DNA of 64,000 bases, taken from the NCBI GenBank assembly GCA_964556755.1, contig CAZKXI010000006.1, forward strand, positions 90,206 to 154,205, given 5' to 3'. The notes under the pieces were generated by a model. The model did not search any database, had not been told where the DNA came from, and saw nothing but the letters and a program-made list of their open reading frames with translations. Below, one piece after another: positions 35,732 to 44,362 of the stretch; within the stretch, counting starts at the first letter, position 1, and each line of letters begins with the position of its first letter. The stretch is from UBA4085 sp964556755. Its GTDB lineage: Bacteria; Acidobacteriota; Aminicenantia; Aminicenantales; UBA4085. Both the position numbers and the translations under genes were made by a program.

Positions 35732-36880
35732 ATGGCCCATCGGTTCCTTCGTCTTTTAGGCCGGGGTGTCGTCTTGTGTCTGGCCCTCTGCCCCGGCCGG
35801 GCCGCCGCCCTTCAGGAAGGGCCCGATCCGGCCGGCCGCATCGACCGGCTCATGAAGGCAAGCTACGCGGCGGACGCCCCGGGAGCGTCCGTTCTCATCG
35901 CCCACAAGGGTAAGGTGATTCTTCGCCGGGGGTATGGATTGGCGAATTTGGAACACGCCAGCCCCGCCTCGCCGGAGACAGTCTTCCGCATCGCTTCGCT
36001 GACCAAGATCTTCACGGCCGCCGCGATTCTAGCGCTCGTGGATGGCGGCCGCCTCGGGCTCGAGGATCCGGTTTCGGCTTATCTTGATCCGATGCCGTGG
36101 CCCAAGGGCGTTCCCGCCATCCGGGACCTGCTCGGCCACACCTCGGGCGTCCCCGATTATCTCGACCGCCCCGACAGCATGCGATGGGCTAGGGACGAAA
36201 GGACCTTGCGGGAGCTGATTTCGGCCTTCAAGGACCGGGCTCCGGATTTCGCCCCGGGCGAGCGGAACGCCTACAGCAACTCCAACTACATCCTGCTGGG
36301 AGCCGTCCTGGAGCGAGCTACGGGAAAGGCCCTGGCCGAAGCGCTCCGCGAGCTGGTCCTGGAGCCGCTCGGCCTCCGGCGGACATACTTCGACGGAGAG
36401 GCCGCCCTGATCCCCAGCCGGGCCGCCGGGTACGAGCCGGCCCGCGGCGCCGACGGATCCCCGGACTGGACGCGGTTCCGCAACGTGCGCTACTTCTCCC
36501 TCTCGAGCTTGAGCGCCGCGGGGGGCATGCTCTCGACCATCGATGATCTCTACGCTCTCTACCAGAGCATGGTCGACGGCCGGCTCTTCCGGCCGGAGAC
36601 TCTGGCGAGGTCCCTGGAGCCCGTTCATCTCTCCGGCGGACAGTCGGCCGGCGCCGCCGTGGGCGGATGGCAGATCGAGCGCCTCGTGGGCCGGACGGCC
36701 TATATGAAAGGCGGGTCCTTGCCCGGTACGTGCGCATGGCTTCTCTTTGTGCCCCAGGAGGATCTGTGCGTCGCCCTTCTCAGCAACCGCAGCGCGGGGC
36801 AGCCTCGCTGCGGCGCTTTGGCGATCGAGATCGCCCGACTGGCCCTCGCCCCGGCCGGCCCGCCGCGGAACGGCGGTTGA
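35732..36880 (+). CDS. Secreted class C beta-lactamase-like serine hydrolase
   Basis: A 382-residue protein with a signal peptide (MAHRFLRLLGRGVVLCLALCPGRAAA). The nucleophile motif SxxK is SLTK in FRIASLTKIFTAAA, the second motif is YSN in AYSNSNYILLG, and the KTG-like triad is probably KGG in YMKGGSLPG. HTSGVPDYL and AAGGMLSTIDDLY are family landmarks. Such proteins act as esterases, D-aminopeptidases or PBPs more often than as resistance enzymes, so I make no resistance claim. SD AGAGAGG; a TAAAAT at 35707 may be the -10. Confidence 0.88.
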   Translation: MAHRFLRLLGRGVVLCLALCPGRAAALQEGPDPAGRIDRLMKASYAADAPGASVLIAHKGKVILRRGYGLANLEHASPASPETVFRIASLTKIFTAAAILALVDGGRLGLEDPVSAYLDPMPWPKGVPAIRDLLGHTSGVPDYLDRPDSMRWARDERTLRELISAFKDRAPDFAPGERNAYSNSNYILLGAVLERATGKALAEALRELVLEPLGLRRTYFDGEAALIPSRAAGYEPARGADGSPDWTRFRNVRYFSLSSLSAAGGMLSTIDDLYALYQSMVDGRLFRPETLARSLEPVHLSGGQSAGAAVGGWQIERLVGRTAYMKGGSLPGTCAWLLFVPQEDLCVALLSNRSAGQPRCGALAIEIARLALAPAGPPRNGG

Positions 36881-36920
36881 TTTCCCGGGAAGGCCGGGCT
36901 AAACTCCCCCGGAAGCCGCC

Positions 36921-37538
36921 GTGGGCCAAGATTGTCTCGACCGCTTGCGCTCAGGGGACGAGTCCGCCTTCCAGGCCTTGGTCGCCGAGCATCAGAACCG
37001 GGTCGTCAACGTCTGCTTCCGCTTTCTGCGCAACGAGGAGGACGCCCGCGACGTCGCCCAGGACGTTTTCCTGGACGTCTACCGGGCCCTGCCGGCTTTT
37101 CGGGGCGAAGCGGCCCTGTCGACCTGGATCCACCGTATCGCCGTCACCAAATCGCTGGACGCCCTGCGCCGGAGCAAGAGGAAGAAGCGCCTGGAATCCG
37201 GGGGGACCGTGGGAAGCTCCGAGGACGTCGAGCGGGAAGCCGTGGATACGGGGCCGGATCCCGGGCGGGCCCTGGAGGACGGGGAGCGGGCGGACCTCCT
37301 GCGGCGGGCCGTCGCCGCCCTGCCCCGCAAGCAGAGGATCGCGGTGACCTTGTCCAAGTACGAGGGGATGAGCAGCGCCGAGATCGCCGGCATCCTGGAC
37401 ACGACTCCGGGGGCCGTCGACTCGCTCGTCCATCGGGCCCAGGCGGCTCTCCGCCGCAGGCTGGCCAAAGCCCTGGGGCGCAGTCTCCCGGGAGAAGCGG
37501 AAAGCGACCCGACAGAAATTCCGGCAGGAGGCGTCTAA
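36921..37538 (+). CDS. ECF-type RNA polymerase sigma factor
   Basis: A 205-residue sigma-70 family protein with region 2 (FRFLRNEEDARDVAQDVFLDVYRALPAFRG, then STWIHRIAVTKSLDALRR) and region 4 (LPRKQRIAVTLSKYEGMSSAEIAGILDTTPGAVDSLVHRAQAAL). The GTG start is in a weak SD context. The next gene begins directly after its stop, and a CnrX/CpxP-like sensor follows, the order seen in CnrYXH-type metal or envelope stress systems. The regulon is not visible, but the adaptor downstream is a candidate target. Confidence 0.92.
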   Translation: MGQDCLDRLRSGDESAFQALVAEHQNRVVNVCFRFLRNEEDARDVAQDVFLDVYRALPAFRGEAALSTWIHRIAVTKSLDALRRSKRKKRLESGGTVGSSEDVEREAVDTGPDPGRALEDGERADLLRRAVAALPRKQRIAVTLSKYEGMSSAEIAGILDTTPGAVDSLVHRAQAALRRRLAKALGRSLPGEAESDPTEIPAGGV

Positions 37539-37913
37539 GTGAGAGAAGGGAGAGAGGATTCCCCCAAGAGCTCAGGCGATATGTCCAGAAAAAAGGTCGT
37601 CGAACGGGAAGTCGAAGCAACTCTTCGTTGCTTCGAGACCGAGCCCCGCCTCGCCGACGACCCGGGATTCTATGCCGCGCTGCGCCGGCGCATCCGGGCC
37701 GAGGAAAGCGCCCGGCCGGAGCGCGCCCTTCCCTTCCGGCGCCGCGTTCTCATCCCCGCCCTTATGGTCCTGATGGTCGTCCTCAACATCGTCACGGCGC
37801 TGGCAGTGACCAGGACGCGGCGGACGGAGACTCTGGCCCGGGAACAGGGCCTGACCGCGCTCGTCCAGACCTACGCCGCCGATCAGGCTGGGCTGACTTC
37901 CTACTTGAAATGA
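37539..37913 (+). CDS. Small single-pass membrane protein, candidate anti-sigma factor
   Basis: A 124-residue protein: a cytosolic N-terminal region (KVVEREVEATLRCFETEPRLADDPGFYAALRRRIRAEE), one helix (RVLIPALMVLMVVLNIVTALAV) and a short external tail. It has no zinc-finger motif. A strong AGGAGG seven bases upstream supports the GTG start adjoining the sigma stop; an ATG at 37581 is the alternative. Topology and position suggest a CnrY-like anti-sigma, which is inference. Confidence 0.68.
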   Translation: MREGREDSPKSSGDMSRKKVVEREVEATLRCFETEPRLADDPGFYAALRRRIRAEESARPERALPFRRRVLIPALMVLMVVLNIVTALAVTRTRRTETLAREQGLTALVQTYAADQAGLTSYLK

Positions 37914-37921
37914 GGACCGCC

Positions 37922-38479
37922 ATGAACACGCTCCTCAAGCCCCCGCACCGCCGCTGGCTCCTGGCCCTGCTGATCGTCCTCAATATCGCCACCCTGGCCG
38001 CTATCTGGCTGACGGTTATCCGTCGGCCGTTCAGGGGCGGCCCGCCGGCGGACGAAGCCGGCGGCCCGGAGGAGGTCCAGAGCTTTCTGCGCCGGGAGCT
38101 GGGATTGTCCAGCGACCAGGCCGCGGCTTTCGACGCCATTCGGGACCGTTTCGTCGAAGCCGCCCGGCCGACCCATGAGGAGATCCGCAAGCTGAAAGAA
38201 GAGGCCCTGGCCGAGATGTTCAAGCCCGAGCCCGATCGAGCCGTCTTGGGAGCCCTGACCTCGCGGATCGGGGTCCTGCGGGGCGAGGAGGAAAGGCTGC
38301 TGTCCCTTCACTTCCTCGACCTGATGGCCTCGCTCCGGCCGGAACAGAGGCCAAAGTTCCAGTCCATCCTGCGCGAGTTCATGATCCGGATCGGGGCCCT
38401 GGAGCCGGACGGACCGCCCAGCCCGTCGGGCCAGCCCGATCGGCGGGGGAGGATTCCGCCGCCGGCTCGGCCCCGGTGA
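37922..38479 (+). CDS. CnrX/CpxP-like membrane-anchored periplasmic sensor
   Basis: A 185-residue protein with an N-terminal anchor (WLLALLIVLNIATLAAIWLTVI) and a helical periplasmic domain: VQSFLRRELGLSSDQAAAFD, IRDRFVEAARPTHEEIRKLKEEALAEMF, RIGVLRGEEERLLSLHFLDL and ASLRPEQRPKFQSILREFM. The LTxxQ-like motifs of Spy/CpxP are replaced by LSSDQ and LRPEQ, as in CnrX/zinc-resistance-associated proteins. A Pro/Arg-rich tail ends the protein. SD TGAGGA precedes the ATG. It probably senses metal or envelope stress. Confidence 0.78.
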   Translation: MNTLLKPPHRRWLLALLIVLNIATLAAIWLTVIRRPFRGGPPADEAGGPEEVQSFLRRELGLSSDQAAAFDAIRDRFVEAARPTHEEIRKLKEEALAEMFKPEPDRAVLGALTSRIGVLRGEEERLLSLHFLDLMASLRPEQRPKFQSILREFMIRIGALEPDGPPSPSGQPDRRGRIPPPARPR

Positions 38480-38713
38480 CGCTCCCGGCCACCACGAATC
38501 CCGACTTGTCCGAGTCGCGTCCCGATCCGCGCAGGCGCCTTGCTCCCGGGGAGTCGTCCCCTCTCATGACCGAGAGACGGCCGGTCGGACTTCTTCTGAG
38601 GTCCAGGAGTGAGGACCGTCTTAAAGGCCGTCAGTTTTTCTCCCTATCGGCATCTAATGAAGAGGAGCAGATATCTTCCGTTCAAAGGACCCCGGGTCCT
38701 GGGAGAAGAAGCC

Positions 38714-39979
38714 ATGGATCCCAAGCTGAAGAAAAAGAAGAAGGCCCGGCGGCTGAAGGTCGGCATTCCCGTCCTGGCGGCCGCGGCCCTGCTCGTCTTC
38801 CTTCTCGTCCGGAGCGGGCGGTCCGAGCCCGTCGAGTACAACCTCGATCCGCTGACCCGAGGCCCGATTGAGGACACGATCGCCGCTTCGGGAACGCTGG
38901 CCCCCACCGACACCGTCGAGATCGGAAGCCAGGTCTCGGGCAAGATCATTAAGCTCCATGCCGACTACAACTCCCGGATTCGGGCCGGCCAAATCGTCGC
39001 CGAGCTGGATCAGGAGAAGCTCCGCGGCGCCGTGGCCGTGGCCGAGGCCAACCTGGCCAGCGCCAAGGCCGGCGTCGAGAAATCCAAGGCCGCCCTGGCC
39101 GCGGCTCGGACGAAGAACGAGCGGAGCGCGGCCCTCTTCGCCGAGAGCCTCCTCTCGCCGGAGGACAAGGAATCAGCGGACGCCCAGCTTCTGGCGGCTC
39201 AGGTCGCCTTGAGGCAGGCCGAAAACAGCCTCTCCCAGTCCGAGGCCTCCCTGCGTCAGGCCAAGCTTGACCTGTCGCACGCCGTCATCATCTCCCCGAT
39301 CGACGGCACCGTCCTGGAGAGGTCCGTCAACCTGGGCCAGACCGTGGCCGCCGCCATGACGACACCGGTGCTGTTCAAGGTGGCTGCCGATCTGACCCGG
39401 CTGAAGCTGCAGTGCAGCATCGATGAGGCCGATATCGGCTCCGTCCGGGAAGGCCAGGACGTTCGCTTTACCGTCGATGCGGTCGAGGACCGGACCTTCG
39501 CCGGCAAGGTCCAGCAGGTCCGCTATGCCGCGGTGAACACGTCCAACGTGGTGACCTATACCACGATCATCCTGGCCGACAACTCGGAGCTGCTCCTTCG
39601 GCCGGGCATGACGGCGACCGTGACGCTCGTCACGGCCCAGGCCGACGATGTCTTCCGGGTCCTCACCTCGGCTCTCAAGTACAATCCGCCGACGGCGCCG
39701 GCCGAGCTGGCCGCCGAGGCCGCCAAGCTCCGGGCCGCCTCGCGGCGGGCCGGCGCGATCTACGTCATGGGCGATGACGGAAGCCTGCGGCTCGTCCCGG
39801 TCCGGACCGGGATCGCCTCCAAGTCGACGACCGAGGTCTCCGGCGACGGGCTGGCGGCGGGGATGAAAGTCGTCACCGCCCTCAAAGGGGCGACGACCTC
39901 GACCGCCAACACCGATAGGATGCCGATGTTTGACGGGCCTCCCCCGGGCGGCGGCGGCCCTCCCCCGCCGGGACGGTAA
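38714..39979 (+). CDS. HlyD/MacA-type periplasmic adaptor of an efflux pump
   Basis: A 421-residue membrane-fusion protein. A Lys-rich start (MDPKLKKKKKARR) and one helix (VGIPVLAAAALLVFLLVRSG) are followed by the lipoyl half-motif (GTLAPTDTVEIGSQVSGKI), a coiled-coil hairpin (about residues 105-190, Ala/Glu/Lys rich), the second lipoyl half (VIISPIDGTVLERSVNLGQTV), and a beta-barrel (RFTVDAVEDRTFAGKVQQVR). The C-terminus is Gly/Pro rich. No MacB-like ABC protein or outer-membrane channel follows, so its partners lie elsewhere. The 230 bases upstream hold no gene. Confidence 0.88.
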   Translation: MDPKLKKKKKARRLKVGIPVLAAAALLVFLLVRSGRSEPVEYNLDPLTRGPIEDTIAASGTLAPTDTVEIGSQVSGKIIKLHADYNSRIRAGQIVAELDQEKLRGAVAVAEANLASAKAGVEKSKAALAAARTKNERSAALFAESLLSPEDKESADAQLLAAQVALRQAENSLSQSEASLRQAKLDLSHAVIISPIDGTVLERSVNLGQTVAAAMTTPVLFKVAADLTRLKLQCSIDEADIGSVREGQDVRFTVDAVEDRTFAGKVQQVRYAAVNTSNVVTYTTIILADNSELLLRPGMTATVTLVTAQADDVFRVLTSALKYNPPTAPAELAAEAAKLRAASRRAGAIYVMGDDGSLRLVPVRTGIASKSTTEVSGDGLAAGMKVVTALKGATTSTANTDRMPMFDGPPPGGGGPPPPGR

Positions 39980-40078
39980 GACGGGATCTTCGGAGCCCCC
40001 GGGCCGGCCAAGGCCCGGGCCCCCGCTTCGGCCCCCGTGATCTCCCTTTTCCGCCTAGGGCATCCGTCATTTTTAAGC

Positions 40079-40084
40079 TATAAT
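40079..40084 (+). promoter_or_regulatory. -10 box (TATAAT) of the DUF1015 gene
   Basis: A perfect TATAAT, 31 bases before the ATG, with GAGGAG as the SD. No clear -35. An eight-bp GC-rich stem at 39998-40019 just after the adaptor stop may terminate the upstream transcript. Confidence 0.5.
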
Positions 40085-40115
40085 TTCCCTTCGTTCGTTT
40101 CCATGAGGAGTCTCC

Positions 40116-41459
40116 ATGCGCGCATATGATTCGATCGCCCTGGGCGTCCCCGACGTCCTTCTGCCCCGCCAGGACCTCGACCCGGCCAAGTGGGCCGTCA
40201 TCGCCTGCGATCAGTACACCTCCGAGCCCGAGTATTGGGCCCGGGCGGCCGAGATCGTCGGCGAGGCCCCTTCGACGCTCCACCTGATCTACCCCGAGGT
40301 CTTCCTCCACGAGCCCGAGGCCGCAAAGAGCGCCCGCATCGCCCGCATCCGGGCGACCATGTCCCGCTACCTGGCCGAGGGGATCTTCCGCTCGGAGGAG
40401 GGACTGATCTACGTCGAGCGCACCAGCGGAGATCACACCCGGCGCGGCCTGGTCGCCTGCCTCGACCTGGAGGCCTACGACTTTCGCCGGGGCTCCTCCA
40501 CGCTCATCCGGGCCACCGAGGGCACCATCCTCGACCGCATCCCGCCCCGGGTCCGCATCCGCGAGGGCGCGGCCTTGGAGTCGCCCCATATCATGGTCCT
40601 CATCGACGACCCGGCGGACGCCGTCCTGGGCCCGCTGGCCGCGGCCAAGGCCCGCCTGCCGCGCCTGTACGACTTCGAGCTGATGCTCGGATCGGGGCGC
40701 CTGGCCGGGTACCGGGTGGCCGATCCCGAGGCCGAGGCGGGGATCGTCCGGGCCTTGTCCGCCCTGGCCGATCCGGCCGCCTTCGCCGCCAAGTACGGGC
40801 TGCCCGAAGGCACGCCCGTCCTCCTCTACGCCATGGGAGACGGCAACCATTCCCTGGCCACGGCCAAGACCATCTGGGAGGCGGCCAAGGCGCAGGCCGC
40901 CGATCAGAAAGCCGTCCTCGCCTCGCCGCTGCGCTACGCCATGGTCGAGATCGTGAACCTCCACGACCCGGCCCTGGTCTTCGAGCCCATCCACCGGGTC
41001 GTCTTCGGCATGGCCCCGGGGCGCGACCTTCTGGCCGAGGCCAAGGCCCATTTCGGCGGCCGGGCCGAGTACGCGCCGATGTGCTGCCCGAACGTCATGC
41101 GGGAGGAGGTCGAGGCGCAGACCGGACGGCCGCACCGCATCGGCATCGCGACCGCCGCGGGCGCCGGCCTGCTGGAGATCTCGGCCCCCGGCTCGAACCT
41201 GCCGGTCGGGTCGCTGCAGGGCTTCCTGGACGCTTTCCTTCAGGGCGGCGGCGCCCGGGAGATCGACTACGTCCACGGCGCCGAAAGCGCCATCGGATTG
41301 GGCGCCAAGCCGGGGAACATGGGCTTCATCCTGCCGGCCATGCGCAAGGAAGAGCTGTTCCGGACGGTCATCCTGGACGGCGTCACGCCGCGCAAGACCT
41401 TCTCCATGGGCGAAGCCTGGGAGAAGCGCTTCTACATGGAGGCGCGTCGCCTGGGATAG
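40116..41459 (+). CDS. DUF1015-family protein
   Basis: A 447-residue cytosolic protein. Family landmarks are WAVIACDQYTSEPEYWARAAE, RTSGDHTRRGLVACLDLEAYDF, RATEGTILDRIPPRVRIREGA, HIMVLIDDP and YAMGDGNHSLATAKTIWE (the most conserved block), and the late GFILPAMRKEELFRTVILDG. DUF1015 proteins have been linked to serine-kinase-like enzymes in some lineages; a function here is not proven. SD GAGGAG precedes the ATG. It converges with pgsW, one base away. Confidence 0.87.
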   Translation: MRAYDSIALGVPDVLLPRQDLDPAKWAVIACDQYTSEPEYWARAAEIVGEAPSTLHLIYPEVFLHEPEAAKSARIARIRATMSRYLAEGIFRSEEGLIYVERTSGDHTRRGLVACLDLEAYDFRRGSSTLIRATEGTILDRIPPRVRIREGAALESPHIMVLIDDPADAVLGPLAAAKARLPRLYDFELMLGSGRLAGYRVADPEAEAGIVRALSALADPAAFAAKYGLPEGTPVLLYAMGDGNHSLATAKTIWEAAKAQAADQKAVLASPLRYAMVEIVNLHDPALVFEPIHRVVFGMAPGRDLLAEAKAHFGGRAEYAPMCCPNVMREEVEAQTGRPHRIGIATAAGAGLLEISAPGSNLPVGSLQGFLDAFLQGGGAREIDYVHGAESAIGLGAKPGNMGFILPAMRKEELFRTVILDGVTPRKTFSMGEAWEKRFYMEARRLG

Positions 41460-41460
41460 C

Positions 41461-42567
41461 TCAGACGAGCCGGCGGCGGACCGCGATCCAGGCCAGGCCG
41501 GCCGCGGCCAGCCCGGCGAAGAGAATCGCCGCGGCGCCGCGCGTCAAAGATCCCCCCGCTTGCCCCGCTCCCGCCGCCAGGGCCGGCGAGGGCAGCGGCG
41601 CCGGATCCCAGGGCAGGCCGTAGCGGTCGCACAGCCCCTTGACGAAGAGAAGGTGGATGACCGGCACGCCCCGGTCCGCCCAGGCCTGGATCAGGCCGCG
41701 GCGGTCGACCGGCGGGATGATGACGTCGGCCGCCGCGTTCGTTCCGGGCCGCAGCTTCAGAACGTCGGCGCTGCCGCCCATGTCCACCCAGCTTCCCCCC
41801 ACGTTGATGAAGGCCTTGACCGGCGCCCCGGCGGCCCAGGCTTCCCAGAGCTTCATCCGGGCCTCGACGGCGGCCGGCAGCGGGCCGGCTTCGAGGAACG
41901 CCCCGCCCCAGGCCTCGATGCGGCGGCGAAGATGGGCCCGGCCTTCCGGCGCCATGTCCCGTCCCGCGTCGCCCTCGCCGCCCAGCGAAGCGGCCAGGAT
42001 CGGAACGTCCAAGACGCCGGCCCGGTTGAGGCTTTCCAGGATATCGAGCCCCGTCCAGCGGGGGTCGTTGGCCCCCCAGTTGGAAGCGCCCAAGGATACG
42101 ATCGGCAGGGCCCGCAAGCCCATGGCCTGACAGGCGCAGAGGGAGGCCACGACAAGGCCGGGGAAGGAGCTGGAGGCTCCGATGGCCACCGCGTCTCCCC
42201 GCGCGACACCCGCCTCCCTCAGCATCCGGACCAGGGCGCCCGCGAAGGCCGGGTTGGTCGCCGTCCGCTTGGCTTCCAGATGGCCGAGCGAGGTCGTCGT
42301 CGGGGAGGCCTCGAGGCCGATCAGGGCCGTCCGGTTGATGTCCGCGCGCTCGTCGATGGGCGGCCCGGCTGCCGCCCTCGCCTCCCGGAGCGCCGCCAAA
42401 GCCCGCTCCATCAGCCGCACGGCGTCCGCTTCGTCCTCGACCGCAAGCGGGCCGGAGCCCGTCCTTCCGGCCGGAAGGGCGGACCAAGACGCGATGAAGA
42501 TCAGGCCCAGGACGCCCAGAACGAGGACGGGGAGGTCGGGATGACGGATCGGCCGGTGAACGCCCAT
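41461..42567 (-). CDS. pgsW: Poly-gamma-glutamate system protein PgsW
   Basis: A 368-residue protein with membrane helices at both ends (LPVLVLGVLGLIFIASW; AAAILFAGLAAAGLAWIAV). The middle contains ALIGLEASPTTTSLGHLEAKRTA, VAIGASSSFPGLVVASLCA, ASNWGANDPRWTGLDILE, FINVGGSWVDMGG and VIHLLFVKGLCDRYGLPWDP, the pattern of the PgsW family found next to pgsB and pgsC. Its role in polymer synthesis or export is undefined. It starts one base after the pgsC stop. Confidence 0.85.
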   Translation of the reverse strand: MGVHRPIRHPDLPVLVLGVLGLIFIASWSALPAGRTGSGPLAVEDEADAVRLMERALAALREARAAAGPPIDERADINRTALIGLEASPTTTSLGHLEAKRTATNPAFAGALVRMLREAGVARGDAVAIGASSSFPGLVVASLCACQAMGLRALPIVSLGASNWGANDPRWTGLDILESLNRAGVLDVPILAASLGGEGDAGRDMAPEGRAHLRRRIEAWGGAFLEAGPLPAAVEARMKLWEAWAAGAPVKAFINVGGSWVDMGGSADVLKLRPGTNAAADVIIPPVDRRGLIQAWADRGVPVIHLLFVKGLCDRYGLPWDPAPLPSPALAAGAGQAGGSLTRGAAAILFAGLAAAGLAWIAVRRRLV

Positions 42568-42568
42568 C

Positions 42569-43000
42569 TCAGCCTCCCAGGAGCAGGCTCGTCAGGGCCG
42601 CCGCCAGGGCCGTGGCCGCCGCCAGCGAAGCCAGAGTCGGGAGAATCTTCTGGCGGACGAGCGTGTTGGCCAGCAGACCCGGAATCACCCAGCCGATGAC
42701 CCGGAGGTCCACCGACGCGGCGAAGAGGCGGGGCCAAAGGAGGATCCAGCCTTGGCCGATCAATCCTCCGGCGAAGAGCATGAAGACGAAGCGGCGGCGG
42801 CCGAAGAGCAGCAGCCAGCGCGAGAGGAGGCGATAGAGAGCGACCGCCAGCAAGGCGGCCGTCACGGTGGCCGCGATGCGCCAAGGCTCGCCGATATAGA
42901 GGGCCAGATAGGCGGGGACGATGATGCCGCCCGGTAGAATGCCGACAAGCTCCGTCCACAGAAGCGCTACGGCCAATCCCAGCAGAATCGAGCCGGCCAT
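42569..43000 (-). CDS. pgsC: Poly-gamma-glutamate biosynthesis membrane protein PgsC/CapC
   Basis: A 143-residue integral membrane protein with about four helices: LLGLAVALLWTELVGILPGGIIVPAYLAL, IAATVTAALLAVALYRLL, FVFMLFAGGLIGQGWILLW and LASLAAATALAAALTSLLLG. The LPGGIIVPAYLA motif is typical. PgsC works with PgsB at the membrane to make poly-gamma-glutamate. Its ATG overlaps the pgsB stop (TGATG). Confidence 0.88.
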   Translation of the reverse strand: MAGSILLGLAVALLWTELVGILPGGIIVPAYLALYIGEPWRIAATVTAALLAVALYRLLSRWLLLFGRRRFVFMLFAGGLIGQGWILLWPRLFAASVDLRVIGWVIPGLLANTLVRQKILPTLASLAAATALAAALTSLLLGG

Positions 43001-44199
43001 CAGAGCGCCTCCCCGCAGGAAGCCCAATGCTCGACCAGGCCGGTCCCGGCGCCGACGATGTTGCCCAGGCCGATCAGGCAGGCGGGACCGCCGGCCAGGC
43101 GAGCCGCTTCGACCGTCAGGCGGGCCGGATCGGAGCCGGTGAAGGCCAGAACGGCCCGGCAGCGGCCCAGACGCCGCAGACGGCGACCGACGGGACGGGC
43201 ATGGTCGCCCACGGCCACGACGCCGGCATAGCCGTCGAAGAAGCCGGACGCGGCGGCCTCCAGCCACTGCCGGGTCCGATCGGCCCGATCAGCCCGCAGG
43301 GCCAGCACCGCCACCCGGCCCGCCGGGAGCCCGGGGCGGGACCGAGACAGCCGCTCGAGAGCGGCGGCCGAGGATTCGGGCTCGTTGGCGGCAAAGAGGC
43401 TGACCGCCCAAGCCGGACTGGAAAGGCCCGGCTGACCGAGGCGCCAGGCCCTGAGGCCTCCGAAGTCCGGCCGGGCGGCGGCCATGCCCGCGGCCACATG
43501 GACCCCATCCGCGCCGCAGAAGGCGGCTACGGCGCGGGCCAGCCGGATATTGGCGCCGAACTCCAGCGGCGACTCCGGCTCGCCGTCCGCGGCATCGGAT
43601 GCCTCAGACGAGGCGGGAGGGACCGCGATCAGACGGCACCGCTCCCGGGCGGCCGCCTCCCGGAACGCCGGCAGGATCTCTTCTTCGGGCATGAAGACGG
43701 TCGCGCCGGAGATAAAAGCCTTTCCCAGCGTCGCGGCGATCTCCGGCCTCGTCCGGCCCATCTCCTCGCGGTGGTCGATCCGGGCATTGGTGACCGCCAG
43801 GACTCCCGGGCGCAGAATCTGGCGGGATTCGGTCCGCAGCGTCTCCGGCCCGATGCTCATCATCTCGGCCACGAGCGACCGGCAGCCCATCCGGACGGCC
43901 GACCGCAGCACGGCCTTCTGCTCCAGGATGGAAGGCGGTCCGGAGCGGCGGATCTCGATCTCCCCCCCGTCCGGCCCGATGAGGACCGGCCGCGACCCCG
44001 TGACCTTGGCCAGGACGGAGCGCCCGTCCGCGCGCAGGGCCGCGGCAATCAGCCGGGTGACGCTGGACTTGCCTCGCGTCCCGGTGACGGCGATTCGCAG
44101 CGGCACGCGGCGGCGGAAGGCGTCCAATCCGAGGCGCTCGAGAGATAAGGCGGCAGCGCCGGCGGCGGCTAAGGCGGCGGGAGCGGTCCATTCCAGCAT
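43000..44199 (-). CDS. pgsB: Poly-gamma-glutamate synthase PgsB/CapB
   Basis: A 399-residue Mur-ligase-like ATP-dependent amide ligase. The ATP loop is VTGTRGKSSVTRLIAAAL, followed by KVTGSRPVLIGPDG, SLVAEMMSIGPETLRTESRQ and NARIDHREEMGRT, all PgsB landmarks. An N-terminal hydrophobic segment anchors it. It joins glutamates through the gamma-carboxyl. No CapA/PgsA follows. The SD is weak. A TAGAAT at 44221-44226 could be a -10, and the sigma-54 transcript at 44262-44352 points into this gene. Confidence 0.9.
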   Translation of the reverse strand: MLEWTAPAALAAAGAAALSLERLGLDAFRRRVPLRIAVTGTRGKSSVTRLIAAALRADGRSVLAKVTGSRPVLIGPDGGEIEIRRSGPPSILEQKAVLRSAVRMGCRSLVAEMMSIGPETLRTESRQILRPGVLAVTNARIDHREEMGRTRPEIAATLGKAFISGATVFMPEEEILPAFREAAARERCRLIAVPPASSEASDAADGEPESPLEFGANIRLARAVAAFCGADGVHVAAGMAAARPDFGGLRAWRLGQPGLSSPAWAVSLFAANEPESSAAALERLSRSRPGLPAGRVAVLALRADRADRTRQWLEAAASGFFDGYAGVVAVGDHARPVGRRLRRLGRCRAVLAFTGSDPARLTVEAARLAGGPACLIGLGNIVGAGTGLVEHWASCGEAL

Positions 44200-44261
44200 G
44201 GGAGTCGGGCTCGGACCATCATTCTAGCCGCCCTCGGCGAGGACTTCCAGTCCGATGGTGC

Positions 44262-44301
44262 AAAAAAAAAGAGGCGAAGGAGCTTGGGTCTCCTTCGCCT
44301 C
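44262..44301 (-). terminator. Strong intrinsic terminator
   Basis: On the minus strand a perfect 12-bp stem (GAGGCGAAGGAG / CTCCTTCGCCTC, loop ACCCAAG; 44271-44301) is followed by nine T (44262-44270). It is the clearest rho-independent terminator in the window, and no protein gene lies immediately upstream on that strand. Confidence 0.9.
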
Positions 44302-44352
44302 CCCACTGAAAGGAAGAGAGTTGAAAGGTTGGCACTCGGGAGGTGCCTTTGC
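44262..44352 (-). ncRNA. Predicted ~90-nt sigma-54-dependent short transcript (sRNA or attenuated pgsB leader)
   Basis: The transcript is inferred between a -24/-12 promoter (44363-44379) and the terminator at 44262. A first hairpin at 44331-44347 has a five-bp stem (GGCAC/GTGCC) and a C-rich loop (CTCCCGA) that could pair with SD-type GGGAG. A pyrimidine-rich single-stranded stretch (CTCTCTTCCTTTC) follows, then the terminator stem. No ORF of note fits. It may act in trans as a small RNA, or be the leader of pgsBCW, whose first gene starts 63 bases past the T-run. Confidence 0.6.
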
Positions 44353-44362
44353 CCCTTAAGAA

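Noticed and set aside
35732..36880. Class C beta-lactamase-like gene as an antibiotic-resistance gene
   Set aside because: SxxK and YSN are shared by many esterases and peptidases, and the third motif is KGG; resistance cannot be claimed.
36932..37921. Long plus-strand frame running through the sigma and membrane-protein genes into the sensor gene
   Set aside because: Only its last part, from the ATG at 37922, has an SD and recognisable sequence; the upstream part is Arg/Gly-rich shadow.
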